Shown piece by piece: positions 1 to 8,237 of a stretch of 64,000 nucleotides of DNA. Made by a program: the position numbers and the translations under genes. Numbering within the stretch: the stretch's first letter is position 1; the number at the start of each line of letters is the position of its first letter. The stretch is from Marinobacter sp. es.048 (GTDB lineage Bacteria; Pseudomonadota; Gammaproteobacteria; Pseudomonadales; Oleiphilaceae). The stretch spans positions 1,736,001 through 1,800,000 of the forward strand of contig NZ_FYFA01000001.1 in the NCBI RefSeq assembly GCF_900188435.1, in the 5' to 3' direction. Under the pieces are notes generated by a model. That model was not told where the DNA came from. It did no database searches and saw only the letters and a list, made by a program, of their open reading frames with translations.

Positions 1-261
1 CTCGGAGAGGAAGCCGTAACCCGGGTGGATGCAGTCGGCGCCGGTTTTGCGGGCGGCTTCAAGAATTGCATCGCTTTTCAGGTAGGAGGCGGATACCTGT
101 GCGGGGCCAATGCAGACGGCCTCGTCGGCCAGTTCCACGTGCATGGCCCTGGCGTCGGCCTCTGAGTAGACGGCCACGGTGCGGTAACCCAGGGCTTTCG
201 CGGTGCGGATCACCCGGACTGCGATTTCGCCGCGGTTGGCCACTAGTAGTTTCTTTAACAT
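1..261 (-). CDS. atuF: Geranyl-CoA carboxylase biotin-carboxylase (alpha) subunit, 5' part only
   Basis: Only the first 87 codons lie in the window; the gene runs off the left edge. The N-terminus reads [19 protein letters not shown], the start of the biotin carboxylase fold that binds ATP and bicarbonate, and the last visible residues (HPGYGFLSE) are also characteristic. The full protein would carry biotin carboxylase and biotin carrier domains and carboxylate geranyl-CoA together with the beta subunit encoded at 2902-4518. It is the sixth gene of the minus-strand atu operon, 46 bp after atuE. A methylcrotonyl-CoA carboxylase would look alike here; the atu context decides the name. Confidence 0.85.
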   Translation of the reverse strand, partial: MLKKLLVANRGEIAVRVIRTAKALGYRTVAVYSEADARAMHVELADEAVCIGPAQVSASYLKSDAILEAARKTGADCIHPGYGFLSE

Positions 262-307
262 GTTCTTGTTCTCTCCTTTGGAGTAAGCCGCGAGGCTGAG
301 GGCCGCA

Positions 308-1129
308 TCAGTCCGATTCGCTTGCCCAGGCTGGTGGACGTTTTTGCATGAACGCCATAGTGCCTTCTGTCCCTTCGCTTCCCCGAATGGCTTCCGCAAA
401 TTTCTCCGCCGCACTGTCGAGCAAACCGCTCATGGGTTCATGACCAACCCGATGCAGCAACGCCTTGGTTTCAGCGGTGGCAACCGGTGCACAATGGCGA
501 ACACGATCCAGAGCGCTGGCCAGCATCGCTTCCAGTTCATCATTGGAAGATGCCGCCTGGTGAACGATTCCAAGACTGCATGCCTCGTTTGCATCGATTC
601 TCAAACCCAGCAGGGCCAGCCGCCGGGCCTGAGTGAGGCCGATCCGTTCAACCACAAAGGGCGCAATCTGGGCGGGAATCACACCAAGTGAGGTTTCCGG
701 CATGCCGAATTTTGCTGATGGCCCGGCGATGGCGACGTCGGAGACGCAGGCCAAACCGAATCCACCGCCCATGACGGCTCCCTCGGTGATAGCGATGACC
801 ACTTTCGAGGATTCGTTAACCTGTTGAATCATCTGGCCGAAGGCGCGGTTCAGGCGATAGAACGGGTCCGCCTCACCCTCGGCCGCTTTCTGGCCGCGGG
901 CACCGGCCATGTCTTTGATATCGCCGCCCGCACAGAAATGACCACCAGCGCCCCGCATGACGACGGCGCGGATATGCAGGTCGTTTTCGATCTGCGTAAA
1001 CACCGCGGACAATTCCGCCACCATCTCCAGGCTCATGGCGTTCCGAACGTCTGGTCGGTTGATGGTGATAAACAGGGTGGGGCCCTGTTTTTCCAGAATC
1101 AGTGTTTCGCAATGCGGTACCTGGTCCAT
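308..1129 (-). CDS. atuE: Enoyl-CoA hydratase/isomerase family; probable isohexenylglutaconyl-CoA hydratase
   Basis: Crotonase-fold protein of 273 residues. The oxyanion-hole and active-site segments are visible as [13 protein letters not shown] and [16 protein letters not shown]. In the atu pathway it hydrates isohexenyl-glutaconyl-CoA after carboxylation by AtuC/AtuF. I place the start at ATG 1129 because GGTGGAG lies just upstream at good spacing. A GTG at 1141 in the same frame would add four residues, but it falls inside that ribosome site. The gene follows atuD by 22 bp and precedes atuF, the order known from Pseudomonas. The substrate is inferred from context. Confidence 0.85.
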   Translation of the reverse strand: MDQVPHCETLILEKQGPTLFITINRPDVRNAMSLEMVAELSAVFTQIENDLHIRAVVMRGAGGHFCAGGDIKDMAGARGQKAAEGEADPFYRLNRAFGQMIQQVNESSKVVIAITEGAVMGGGFGLACVSDVAIAGPSAKFGMPETSLGVIPAQIAPFVVERIGLTQARRLALLGLRIDANEACSLGIVHQAASSNDELEAMLASALDRVRHCAPVATAETKALLHRVGHEPMSGLLDSAAEKFAEAIRGSEGTEGTMAFMQKRPPAWASESD

Positions 1130-1151
1130 AAATGACTCCACCGTCCGTTTC

Positions 1152-2312
1152 TCAGTCGCGTTTCTTGCCCGGAAGGGTTCCCATCATCTTGCAGATAATC
1201 CCGAGCATGATTTCATCGGCACCACCGCCAATAGACACCAGCCGAACATCCCGGTGTGCCCGGGAAATCGGGTTATCCCACATGTAACCATTACCGCCCC
1301 AGTACTGCAGGCAGCTGTCCGTGACTTCACGCCCTAGACGTCCGGCCTTGAGCTTGGCCATGGAAGCGAGGCGAGTTACATCCTTGCCGTCAACATGCAG
1401 TTCACAAGCCTGGTAGGTGAGGGCGCGCAGGGCTTCCACTTCGGTTTGGAGTTCGGCCAGCCGGAAGTGGATCACCTGGTTGTCGATCAGTGGCTGGCCG
1501 AAGGTCTTGCGCTCGCGGCAGTACTCAATGGTCTTGGTGATGCAGTTCTCCAGCGCCTTGATCACGTTGGCCGCACCCCAGATGCGCTCCTCCTGGAATT
1601 GCAGCATCTGCATCATGAAACCGGTGCCCTCGGCGCCAATGCGGTAGCGCTGGGGCACGCGCACGTCGTCAAAGAAGATCTGGGCGGTTTCTGAAGAGCG
1701 CATGCCCAGTTTGTTCAGATGCGGACTGAAGGTAATGCCCGGGGTTTTGGTGGGCACGATAATCAGGGATTTGTTCTTGTGGGGCTTGTCGTCCGAGGTG
1801 TTGGCCAGCAGGCAGATAAAGTCGGACCTTGGACTGTTGGTGATCCACATCTTGGAGCCATTGATGATGTAGTCGTCACCGTCTTTCCTGGCGGTGGTTT
1901 TCATCCCCGCCACATCAGAACCCGCGCCGACCTCGCTGACGCCAATACAGCCCACCATGTCGCCGGCAATGGCCGGGGCGAGAAAGCTGCGTTTGAGTTC
2001 ATCGGAACCAAACCGGGAAATGGCTGGGGTACACATATCGGTCTGGACCCCGATGGCCAGCGGCACACCACCACAATGGGCCATGCCAAGCTCTTCCGCA
2101 GCCACCAGGTTGTAGCTGTAATCCAGCCCCATACCGCCGTATTCTTCGGGCTTCTGGATACCCAGGATTCCGAGGTTTCCGAGCTTTTTGAACAGCTCAT
2201 GAATCGGGAATTCTCCGGCGGCTTCCCATTCGTCGCAGTGGGGATTGATTTCCTTCTCCACGAAATCGCGGACGGTTTTTCGAAGGGCTTCGTGTTCGGC
2301 TGTGAATTTCAC
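1152..2312 (-). CDS. atuD: Acyl-CoA dehydrogenase; probable citronellyl-CoA dehydrogenase
   Basis: 386-residue FAD-dependent acyl-CoA dehydrogenase. Visible family motifs are CIGVSEVGAGSDVAGMKT (flavin and substrate contact), MWITNSPRSDF, and the C-terminal GGNGYMWDNPISR and ADEIMLGII segments. It would oxidise citronellyl-CoA to geranyl-CoA. The start is GTG at 2312, with AGGAG nine bases upstream. The upstream side is unusual: 589 bp packed with palindromic repeats separate it from atuC, so atuDEF may have their own promoter or be subject to attenuation. Function is assigned from operon position. Confidence 0.85.
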   Translation of the reverse strand: MKFTAEHEALRKTVRDFVEKEINPHCDEWEAAGEFPIHELFKKLGNLGILGIQKPEEYGGMGLDYSYNLVAAEELGMAHCGGVPLAIGVQTDMCTPAISRFGSDELKRSFLAPAIAGDMVGCIGVSEVGAGSDVAGMKTTARKDGDDYIINGSKMWITNSPRSDFICLLANTSDDKPHKNKSLIIVPTKTPGITFSPHLNKLGMRSSETAQIFFDDVRVPQRYRIGAEGTGFMMQMLQFQEERIWGAANVIKALENCITKTIEYCRERKTFGQPLIDNQVIHFRLAELQTEVEALRALTYQACELHVDGKDVTRLASMAKLKAGRLGREVTDSCLQYWGGNGYMWDNPISRAHRDVRLVSIGGGADEIMLGIICKMMGTLPGKKRD

Positions 2313-2378
2313 GTTCTTGTTCTCCTGGATGTTAGTTCGTGCCTTCTGTTTGCTGGTGCACGTTCACTAGCTTGGGTG

Positions 2379-2488
2379 GCGGCTGTGTGGGATCGGTTTC
2401 AGAAAACCGCTACGAGCACATCCCTGTGCGCTTGGCGTCGGCCATCCATGGCCGCCGACATTTTCTGAAACCGATCCCACACAGCCGC
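2379..2488 (+). repeat. Structured palindromic element, short form (copy A)
   Basis: Perfect 28-bp inverted arms at 2379-2406 and 2461-2488 enclose a 54-bp core. The core holds two inner hairpins, GCACA-tccc-TGTGC and CGGCCAT-cc-ATGGCCG, joined by GCTTGGCGT. The core matches that of copy C (39370-39423, reverse orientation) at 50 of 54 positions by eye, yet the arms of A and C are unrelated. The forward orientation is on the plus strand, opposite to atu transcription. No transposase or gene is inside. Confidence 0.9.
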
Positions 2489-2535
2489 TTATGTTTGCAA
2501 ACTGTTTGCTGCCTGCTGGCAGTTTTGTTGTTTTT

Positions 2536-2567
2536 GTAGGTCGGGTTAGCCGAAAGCGTAACCCGAC
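2536..2567 (+). repeat. REP-like palindrome, first of an inverted pair
   Basis: A GTAG head is followed by a 10-11 bp hairpin, GTCGGGTTAGC/GCGTAACCCGAC, with a small loop. This is the layout of REP sequences acted on by RAYT (TnpA-REP) transposases. It is paired with an inverted, diverged copy 27 bp downstream, so the two make a BIME-like unit. No RAYT gene is in the window. Confidence 0.75.
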
Positions 2568-2594
2568 AGATTGGCGGGGTGGCCTGGCATTTTC

Positions 2595-2626
2595 GTCGGA
2601 TTAAGCGTTTGGCTAATCCGACCTAC
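2595..2626 (-). repeat. REP-like palindrome, second of an inverted pair
   Basis: Read on the minus strand it starts GTAGGTCGGATTAGCC and ends with GCTTAATCCGAC, a diverged match of the copy at 2536-2567 with its stem preserved. Head-to-head placement allows the two copies to pair with each other as well as fold alone. Confidence 0.75.
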
Positions 2627-2692
2627 GGTTGTTTTTTGCATGCTGTCGTTGAAAAGCATGCTTGTTTCAAGCGTTAACTCTGCATTTCGACG

Positions 2693-2880
2693 AACTGGTT
2701 GGAACCCCCTGTCCAAAAATGTCGGCGGCCAAGGATGGCCGACGCCAAGCGCACATGGGCGGAGCAAACGCTTTAGAAGCGAAGCTTCGCGTGCCGCGGA
2801 GCGACAGCAATCTATGATTGCTGGCTGGACCCGCTTGCGGGTGCTCGTAGCGTTTTTTGGACAGGGTGTCCCAACCGGTT
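2693..2880 (-). repeat. Structured palindromic element, long form (copy B)
   Basis: Arms at 2693-2719 and 2854-2880 match at 24 of 27 positions; they are unrelated to the arms of the other copies. The 134-bp interior, read on the minus strand, begins ACGCTACGAGCAC and ends GGCCGCCGACA like the short cores. About 80 bp are inserted at the tip of the first inner hairpin. That insert adds stems ACCCGC/GCGGGT, CAGCAATC/GATTGCTG and GAAGC/GCTTC. The inserted part is homologous to the interior of copy D (61071-61205). Confidence 0.88.
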
Positions 2881-2901
2881 CCTTCCGCAAAACAAGCAGA
2901 C

Positions 2902-4518
2902 CTACAGGCGGGCCACCCCAAACGTATTGGGCCGCAACTGCCGAGCTTCTGCCTCCCGGCAAACATCGAGAACCAGAGCCAGAACCCGCCGGGTATCCCG
3001 CGGATCAATCAACCCGTCATCCCATAGCCGCGCGGTGCCAAACAGCGCCGTTGAGCCTTCCTCCAGTTTCTTCGCCGTGGCCTGCTCCAGAAAATCCAGT
3101 GTCTTCGGATCCGGCTCCATACCGCCGCGGCGCTGCTTGTCTTCGGCCACGATACGCATCACCTTGCCTGCCTGCGCCGGCCCCATAACCGCGGTTCGGC
3201 TGTTGGGCCAGGCGAAGATGAACCTTGGGTCCAGACCGCGTCCGCACATGGCGTAGTTACCTGCACCATAGGAACCGCCGATGACAATTGCGACCTTTGG
3301 CACCCGACAGTTGGCAACGGCCTGGATCATTTTCGAGCCGTGTTTGATGATGCCGTTCTGCTCCGAGTGGGTGCCCACCATGAAACCGGTGGTGTTGTGC
3401 AGGAACAGAAGGGGCGTTCCGGCCTGGTCGCAGAGCTGGATAAACTGGGCGGCCTTGGCGGAGCCGGCCGGGGTGATGGGGCCGTTGTTGCCGATGATGC
3501 CCACCGAATGGCCCTCGATCCGGATGGTGCCGCAGACGGTCTGATCGTCGAACTCGTTCTTGAAGTCCATGAACTTTGAGCCGTCGGCAATGCGGGCGAG
3601 GATTTCGCGCACATCATAGGGTTTCTTGGAATCCGCCGGGATTACACCCAACAGCTCCTCGACCGGGTAGAGTGGCTCCTCCCATTGAAGTTCGCGCCGG
3701 GGTGGAAACTGCTCGTTCCAGGGCAGGGCTTCGAGGATGTTTCTGGTCTGGCGGATGCCATCGGCATCGTCTTCGGCCAGGTACTCTGCCGTTCCTGCCA
3801 CAGTGGCATGCATCTCCGCGCCGCCAAGTTCCTCATCGGTGGCAACTTCACCGGTCGCTGCTTTCAGCAGTGGCGGGCCGGCAAGGAACATCTTGGCCTG
3901 TTCGCGAACCACGATCACATAGTCGGACAGGCCTGGCTGATAAGCGCCGCCTGCTGTGGCGTTGCCGTGGACCACGGTGACCTGTGGAATGCCGGCCGCT
4001 GACATGCGGGCCTGGTTGGCAAAGCCCCGGGCGCCGAGCACAAAAATGTCGGTAGCGTAGTTAAGGTTGGCGCCGCCGCTTTCGGATAGGGAGACCACGG
4101 GGAGCTTGTTCTCCATGGCGATCTGCTGCAGCCGGAGGGTCTTGTCCAGGCCGGCTGGCGTAATGGTGCCGCCTTTGATGGCGCTGTTGCTGGCCACCAC
4201 CAGACAGCGGATGCCGCTGACATAACCAATACCGGCGATGATACCGCCGCCGGCCTGGCTGCCGTCCTTGTCGTCATGCATTTTGTAGCCGGCCAGGGAG
4301 CAGAGCTCCAGAAACGGTGCACCACGGTCCAGCAACCGGTTAATACGGTCTCTTGGGAGCAGCTTGCCCCGTTTGGTGAACTTCTCCCGGGCCGCTTCCG
4401 CCAGATCCAGAACCTTCTGCTCAACGTCCCGGAATGTGGTGATGTGGGCTTCCATGGCTTCGGCGTTGGTGCGGAAGTCTTCGGACTGGGAGCTTACGGT
4501 TGATTCAAGTTCCTGCAT
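2902..4518 (-). CDS. atuC: Geranyl-CoA carboxylase carboxyltransferase (beta) subunit
   Basis: 538 residues, the usual length for biotin-dependent acyl-CoA carboxylase beta subunits. Two crotonase-like carboxyltransferase halves are visible. The first has LVVASNSAIKGGTITP and SESGGANL; the second has IIGNNGPITPAGSAKAAQF and VIGGSYGAGNYAMCGRG, which forms the oxyanion and CoA-binding region. With the alpha subunit (AtuF) it transfers CO2 from carboxybiotin to geranyl-CoA. It lies 10 bp after atuB and is followed by the repeat-filled gap. The close relative LiuB acts on methylcrotonyl-CoA; the neighbouring atuA and atuB favour the terpene enzyme. Confidence 0.87.
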   Translation of the reverse strand: MQELESTVSSQSEDFRTNAEAMEAHITTFRDVEQKVLDLAEAAREKFTKRGKLLPRDRINRLLDRGAPFLELCSLAGYKMHDDKDGSQAGGGIIAGIGYVSGIRCLVVASNSAIKGGTITPAGLDKTLRLQQIAMENKLPVVSLSESGGANLNYATDIFVLGARGFANQARMSAAGIPQVTVVHGNATAGGAYQPGLSDYVIVVREQAKMFLAGPPLLKAATGEVATDEELGGAEMHATVAGTAEYLAEDDADGIRQTRNILEALPWNEQFPPRRELQWEEPLYPVEELLGVIPADSKKPYDVREILARIADGSKFMDFKNEFDDQTVCGTIRIEGHSVGIIGNNGPITPAGSAKAAQFIQLCDQAGTPLLFLHNTTGFMVGTHSEQNGIIKHGSKMIQAVANCRVPKVAIVIGGSYGAGNYAMCGRGLDPRFIFAWPNSRTAVMGPAQAGKVMRIVAEDKQRRGGMEPDPKTLDFLEQATAKKLEEGSTALFGTARLWDDGLIDPRDTRRVLALVLDVCREAEARQLRPNTFGVARL

Positions 4519-4528
4519 GTTCGGCTCC

Positions 4529-5395
4529 TCAGTCGTCGCTCAGAACTTTCGGGGTGACAGCCCGGTGAAAGCCGTTGTAGGGCTCGTTGTTCTTGGCTTT
4601 AGGCAACGGCCAGACCCGGCCGCCCTGGGAAGCGCCGCCATCGATCCGCAGGCAGTCGCCGCTGATGAACGCCGCCCCAGGACTGAGCAAAAAGCAGATG
4701 GCCGAGCTGACTTCGGATTCTGTCCCCATTCGCTTGATGGGCACGTTGTCGCCAAGACTGCGGATCCACTGCTTCATGTGTTCGGGGTAATTGTCCATGC
4801 CGCTTGAGGCAATCCAGCCCGGAGCGACCGCATTTACACGAACCCCGGACGCGCCCCACTCAACGGCGGCTGTCTGGGTAAAGTTCACCATACCGGCCCT
4901 GGCTGCGCCGGAGTGTGCCATGCCGGGCATGCCGCCCCACATGTCGGCCACGATATTGACGATGGCGCCGCCGGTTTTGGAAAGAGCCTGAGTGTAGGCT
5001 TCCCGTGCCATTAGAAAGCCGCCGGTCAGATTGGTGCGAACCACCGTTTCCCAGCCCTTCTGGTTTATCCCGGTCAGCGGCGCCTGGAACTGCCCGCCGG
5101 CATTGTTCACCAAACCATTCAGGCCTCCGTGTTCGGCAATGATCGCCTTCACCGTGGCCTTGACCGAGTCCTCTTCACGGATATCACAGACATGGGCGGA
5201 CGCAATACCGCCATCCTCGATGATCTCTGCTTTTACAGATTCCACTTTTTCGGCTTTACGGCCCACGAGGGCAACTCGGGCACCTAATGCGGCAAGCTCA
5301 TGGGCCGTGCACCGGCCAATACCAGAACCGCCGCCGGTAACAATAAACACCCGGCCCTTAAACAAGTCGGGATGAAAAACAGACTGGTAGCTCAT
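4529..5395 (-). CDS. atuB: Short-chain dehydrogenase-like protein with an atypical active site
   Basis: 288-residue Rossmann-fold SDR with the cofactor motif TGGGSGIG near residue 21 and the structural NNAGG. The segment that normally carries the catalytic Y-x-x-x-K reads AHSGAARAGMVNF, so His and Arg stand where Tyr and Lys are expected. From memory, SDRs resembling peroxisomal trans-2-enoyl-CoA reductase share this HSGAARAG segment. The C-terminal GDCLRIDGGASQGG is normal. AtuB is conserved in atu clusters, but its reaction is not settled. It lies 74 bp after atuA and 10 bp before atuC. Confidence 0.85.
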   Translation of the reverse strand: MSYQSVFHPDLFKGRVFIVTGGGSGIGRCTAHELAALGARVALVGRKAEKVESVKAEIIEDGGIASAHVCDIREEDSVKATVKAIIAEHGGLNGLVNNAGGQFQAPLTGINQKGWETVVRTNLTGGFLMAREAYTQALSKTGGAIVNIVADMWGGMPGMAHSGAARAGMVNFTQTAAVEWGASGVRVNAVAPGWIASSGMDNYPEHMKQWIRSLGDNVPIKRMGTESEVSSAICFLLSPGAAFISGDCLRIDGGASQGGRVWPLPKAKNNEPYNGFHRAVTPKVLSDD

Positions 5396-5469
5396 ATCTC
5401 AACGACCTTTTCCAATGTTCGGGCACTCTGGTGGAGCGCCCGCCCCACCAGAGTGCATGCACCTATAAA

Positions 5470-7266
5470 TCAATCTTTAACCAAGCTAGCGGGAACAGGT
5501 ACCGGAAACTCAAGTAATTGCTGCGCAAACGCCTTCCCTTGGGGATCAATCCGCAGGCTGGCCACGCCACCGCCGCCAAGGCTGTGCTCCAGCAGGAAAT
5601 TGATGGCCTGCAGCCCAGGCATGGCCCAGCGGGTCACCCGGCCGGTTTCCGGATTCAGGGTATGGGCCATCCAGTCCGCAACCGCCGATTCCGTCAGCGC
5701 GGTTTCAATGAACGGCAGAAATTCCGGTTTGCGGGCGATCACGCCAATGTTGGTGTGGTCGCCCTTGTCGCCGCTGCGGGCCCAGGCAAGCTTCACCAGC
5801 TGCACAGTGGTATCCGTATCGCCTGTCTCGTGTGTGAACGACTGGGGCTGGAGGTCACTGTTATCGAAACCGCCGCTTGTCTCAACCTCAACGGTTTGCC
5901 GCTCGCCGCCCAGATCCACGGACACATCGACTTCGGTTTTCGGCACCAGGCATGAATACAACCGGATCTTCGGCCACACGGTCGGCCGCCCACCCACAAT
6001 CCCGGTGATGCCCGGTGCCATACCCGTGGCTGCCTGGGCAATCTCGCGGGAAAACAGCACAAGGGCCTCTTTCTTGGGATGGGCGGTGCTGATCTTGACC
6101 ACCACTTCGCGGCAATCCTCGCCACGGCCATGAGGACCGTAGGTCGTTTCAGTACCCAGAAGCTCAATACTGGTTTCGCTGTAATCTGGCAGACCACGTT
6201 CGCTGAACATGCGTGAGGTTTTGGCCAGAATGGCCTGGGCGACTGTCTGAGCCTTGGCCCTGGCATTCATGCCAGCCAGAAGGAAGGTGACCGTACACTT
6301 GAAACCATCCGGCCAGGTGCCCGATACCTTGTAACTGCCCGTGGGCGGAAGCCCCCGGGCGCCCCGAGCCTGAACCTGGTCTTTACCGGTTTCTTCCAGC
6401 TCAACCTCCGTGAAATCGCAGGTGACATCCGGAAGCAGATAGGCCCTGGGATCGCCTATTTCATAGACCAGCTGTTCGGCCACAGTACCCCGACTGACGA
6501 GGCCGCCAGTATCCTCGGGTTTGGTCATTGAAAAGCCGCCGTCGGCACTCACTTCGGCAATCGGAAAGCCCATATTGGCGTAGCCTCCGGCTACCGCTTC
6601 CCAGTCGGTAAAGTTGCCACCGGTAGACTGGGCACCGCACTCCAGAAGATGCCCCGCGAGGCTACCCTGAGCCAGTTTGTCGTAGTCTCCCCAGCTCCAT
6701 CCAAATTCGTGCACCAGCGGCGCCAGCACCAGGGCGCTGTCGGCAACCCGGCCGGTAATAACAATGTCAGCGCCCTGTTCCAGGGCCGCAACCAGGCCAG
6801 GCGCACCCAGGTAGGCGTTCAGGCTTACCATCATCGGTGGCATTGGTTGGCCGGAACTCATCTCCGTGATGCCCATATCAGCGAGCTTTTTCTTTTTCAT
6901 AAGCAGGTCGTCGCCCAGCACCAGGGCAATCTTCATGTCCACGCCTGCTTTTTCACAGAGTGCCTGGAGGGCGTCGCGACAGGCCACCGGATTCACGCCG
7001 CCGGCGTTGGCCAGCACGCGGATGCCTTTTTTCTTGATGTCTCCAAGTAAGGGGGCCATGACCGTCTGGACGAAATCCCGCGCATACCCCTGGGACGGGT
7101 CCTTCATTTTCTGGCCCGCCATAATCGACATGGTGATTTCGGCCAGATAATCGGCAACGAGATAGTCGATGTTGCCTTTGTGAACCAGTTGCGCAGCAGC
7201 GGTTTCCGTATCGCCCCAGAAAGCGGCGGAGCATCCGATGCGAACAGTTTTGGGGGATTCAGCCAT
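5470..7266 (-). CDS. atuA: Acyclic terpene utilization protein AtuA (DUF1446 family)
   Basis: 598-residue member of the AtuA/DUF1446 family, the hallmark gene of acyclic terpene utilization clusters. The N-terminal two thirds begin [16 protein letters not shown] and include [21 protein letters not shown] separate C-terminal domain follows, from about residue 475 ([20 protein letters not shown]). The biochemical role is not established; it is needed for growth on citronellol in Pseudomonas. It is the first gene of the operon, preceded by AAAGGA at short spacing, and faces the AtuR operator region shared with atuR. Confidence 0.9.
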   Translation of the reverse strand: MAESPKTVRIGCSAAFWGDTETAAAQLVHKGNIDYLVADYLAEITMSIMAGQKMKDPSQGYARDFVQTVMAPLLGDIKKKGIRVLANAGGVNPVACRDALQALCEKAGVDMKIALVLGDDLLMKKKKLADMGITEMSSGQPMPPMMVSLNAYLGAPGLVAALEQGADIVITGRVADSALVLAPLVHEFGWSWGDYDKLAQGSLAGHLLECGAQSTGGNFTDWEAVAGGYANMGFPIAEVSADGGFSMTKPEDTGGLVSRGTVAEQLVYEIGDPRAYLLPDVTCDFTEVELEETGKDQVQARGARGLPPTGSYKVSGTWPDGFKCTVTFLLAGMNARAKAQTVAQAILAKTSRMFSERGLPDYSETSIELLGTETTYGPHGRGEDCREVVVKISTAHPKKEALVLFSREIAQAATGMAPGITGIVGGRPTVWPKIRLYSCLVPKTEVDVSVDLGGERQTVEVETSGGFDNSDLQPQSFTHETGDTDTTVQLVKLAWARSGDKGDHTNIGVIARKPEFLPFIETALTESAVADWMAHTLNPETGRVTRWAMPGLQAINFLLEHSLGGGGVASLRIDPQGKAFAQQLLEFPVPVPASLVKD

Positions 7267-7343
7267 ATTCCTTTGTCCTGTTGATGATTACCGATTCGAT
7301 GCCTTTGGTAATCCCGGTTTTGTCTCATGATGAAGCTGACAAT

Positions 7344-7361
7344 ACCAAGCAAGCGCTTGGT
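7344..7361. promoter_or_regulatory. Candidate AtuR operator between atuA and atuR
   Basis: Inverted repeat ACCAAGC-aagc-GCTTGGT, which contains the perfect 10-bp palindrome CAAGCGCTTG at 7350-7359. It sits in the 155-bp region between the divergent atuA and atuR genes, directly abutting the proposed -35 of atuR. In Pseudomonas, AtuR is known to bind inverted repeats in this intergenic region. Here only one strong repeat is evident. Confidence 0.65.
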
Positions 7362-7389
7362 TTGTAAACAGGCAAGTTTGAGGTAGAAT
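7362..7389 (+). promoter_or_regulatory. Candidate sigma-70 promoter of atuR
   Basis: TTGTAA (7362-7367), 16-bp spacer, TAGAAT (7384-7389), 32 bp before the atuR start codon. The -35 abuts the CAAGCGCTTG palindrome, which fits autorepression. Confidence 0.5.
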
Positions 7390-7421
7390 CAAGGGCCTCT
7401 TATGACAACCGGACAGTTTTA

Positions 7422-8033
7422 GTGAGCCAGAACCAGATCCTTCAGTCCCTGATCTCCGAAAACCTTGTATCAGACCCCAGTGGCGCCCGCGGCCGCCTGC
7501 TCACTGAAGCCGCCCGGCTGTTCCGGGAAAAAGGCTATGAGCGCACCACGGTTCGTGATCTTGCGGCCGCCGTGGGTATTCAGTCCGGTAGCCTGTTCCA
7601 CCACTTCCGGACCAAGGAAGAGATTCTGAAAGCGGTCATGGTCGAGACCATCCGGTTGAATACCGCGCTCATGCAGGCGGCTCTGGAGGCTGCCGATACC
7701 AACAGGCAGAAACTGCGTGGCCTGGTCCGTGCCGAGCTCGAGTCGATCAATGGCCAGACCGGTGAGGCTATGGCGGTCCTGGTATTCGAGTGGCGGAGTC
7801 TGTCGGCCGCTTCCCAGGTTGAAGTGCTGGAACTTCGGGATATCTACGAGAAGCTGTGGCTGGATGTGCTGGAATCGTTGAAGCGCGAGGGCGCCCTGGA
7901 GGCGGATCCCTTTGTTGTTCGACGGATGTTGACCGGCGCTCTCAGCTGGACAGTAACCTGGTACAAACCGGAGCGGGGAGGCCTGACACTGGATGGCCTG
8001 ACCGATCAGGTAATGGCGATGATGGCTTTGTAA
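7422..8033 (+). CDS. atuR: TetR-family repressor of the atu operon
   Basis: 203 residues with a TetR N-terminal helix-turn-helix at about residues 25-70 (TEAARLFREKGYERTTVRD, then IQSGSLFHHFRTKEEIL). The C-terminal ligand-binding domain is variable and ends near LDGLTDQVMAMM. It is divergent from atuA, as expected for a local repressor released by terpenoid-CoA intermediates. The start is GTG at 7422. A six-codon frame (ATG 7402 to TAG 7422) ends on its first base, so initiation may be coupled or weak; no clear ribosome site is seen for GTG. Confidence 0.85.
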   Translation: MSQNQILQSLISENLVSDPSGARGRLLTEAARLFREKGYERTTVRDLAAAVGIQSGSLFHHFRTKEEILKAVMVETIRLNTALMQAALEAADTNRQKLRGLVRAELESINGQTGEAMAVLVFEWRSLSAASQVEVLELRDIYEKLWLDVLESLKREGALEADPFVVRRMLTGALSWTVTWYKPERGGLTLDGLTDQVMAMMAL

Positions 8034-8122
8034 GCGGATTGGCATTTTCAAACGTCATTGTTTTATATCAACAATATCCAGATTAACTCCTTTCCTTCCG
8101 GGCCATTGGCCCGATCGGCATA

Positions 8123-8150
8123 ACAAAAACGGCATTCGAGCCATTTTTGT
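8123..8150 (+). terminator. Probable intrinsic terminator downstream of atuR
   Basis: Stem ACAAAAACGGC / GCCATTTTTGT with one mismatch and loop attcga, with a T-run in the right arm. It lies 90 bp after the atuR stop and before the next operon. A smaller hairpin CGGGCC-att-GGCCCG lies at 8099-8113. Confidence 0.5.
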
Positions 8151-8237
8151 AGGACAGTTTTCACTGCATTCTTGCACCCGTTGACAAAAACCGAGTTCAG
8201 ATCGGGCAAACAAAAACAACGTGATGCAGGGTGAAAT

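Larger units (their letters stand above)
2313..2901. other. 589-bp repeat-packed gap between atuC and atuD
   Basis: No credible gene is seen. The stretch holds a short structured element (2379-2488), a pair of inverted REP-like palindromes (2536-2626), a small inverted repeat with 7-bp arms GCATGCT/AGCATGC (2638-2644 and 2655-2661), and a long structured element (2693-2880) that ends 21 bp from the atuC stop. Open frames crossing it in both directions run through these palindromes and have no ribosome sites or family resemblance. All other gaps in this operon are under 80 bp, so this one looks invaded. Confidence 0.8.

Noticed and set aside
2379..2880. Repeats considered as a CRISPR array
   Set aside because: Units are single, inverted and far apart, with no regular spacers and no cas genes.
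2571..3188. 205-codon plus-strand open frame across the atuC-atuD gap
   Set aside because: It runs through two palindromic repeats and the antisense of atuC; no ribosome site and no family resemblance.
7402..7422. Six-codon frame before atuR as a separate gene
   Set aside because: Very short and without a ribosome site; mentioned only as a possible effect on atuR translation.
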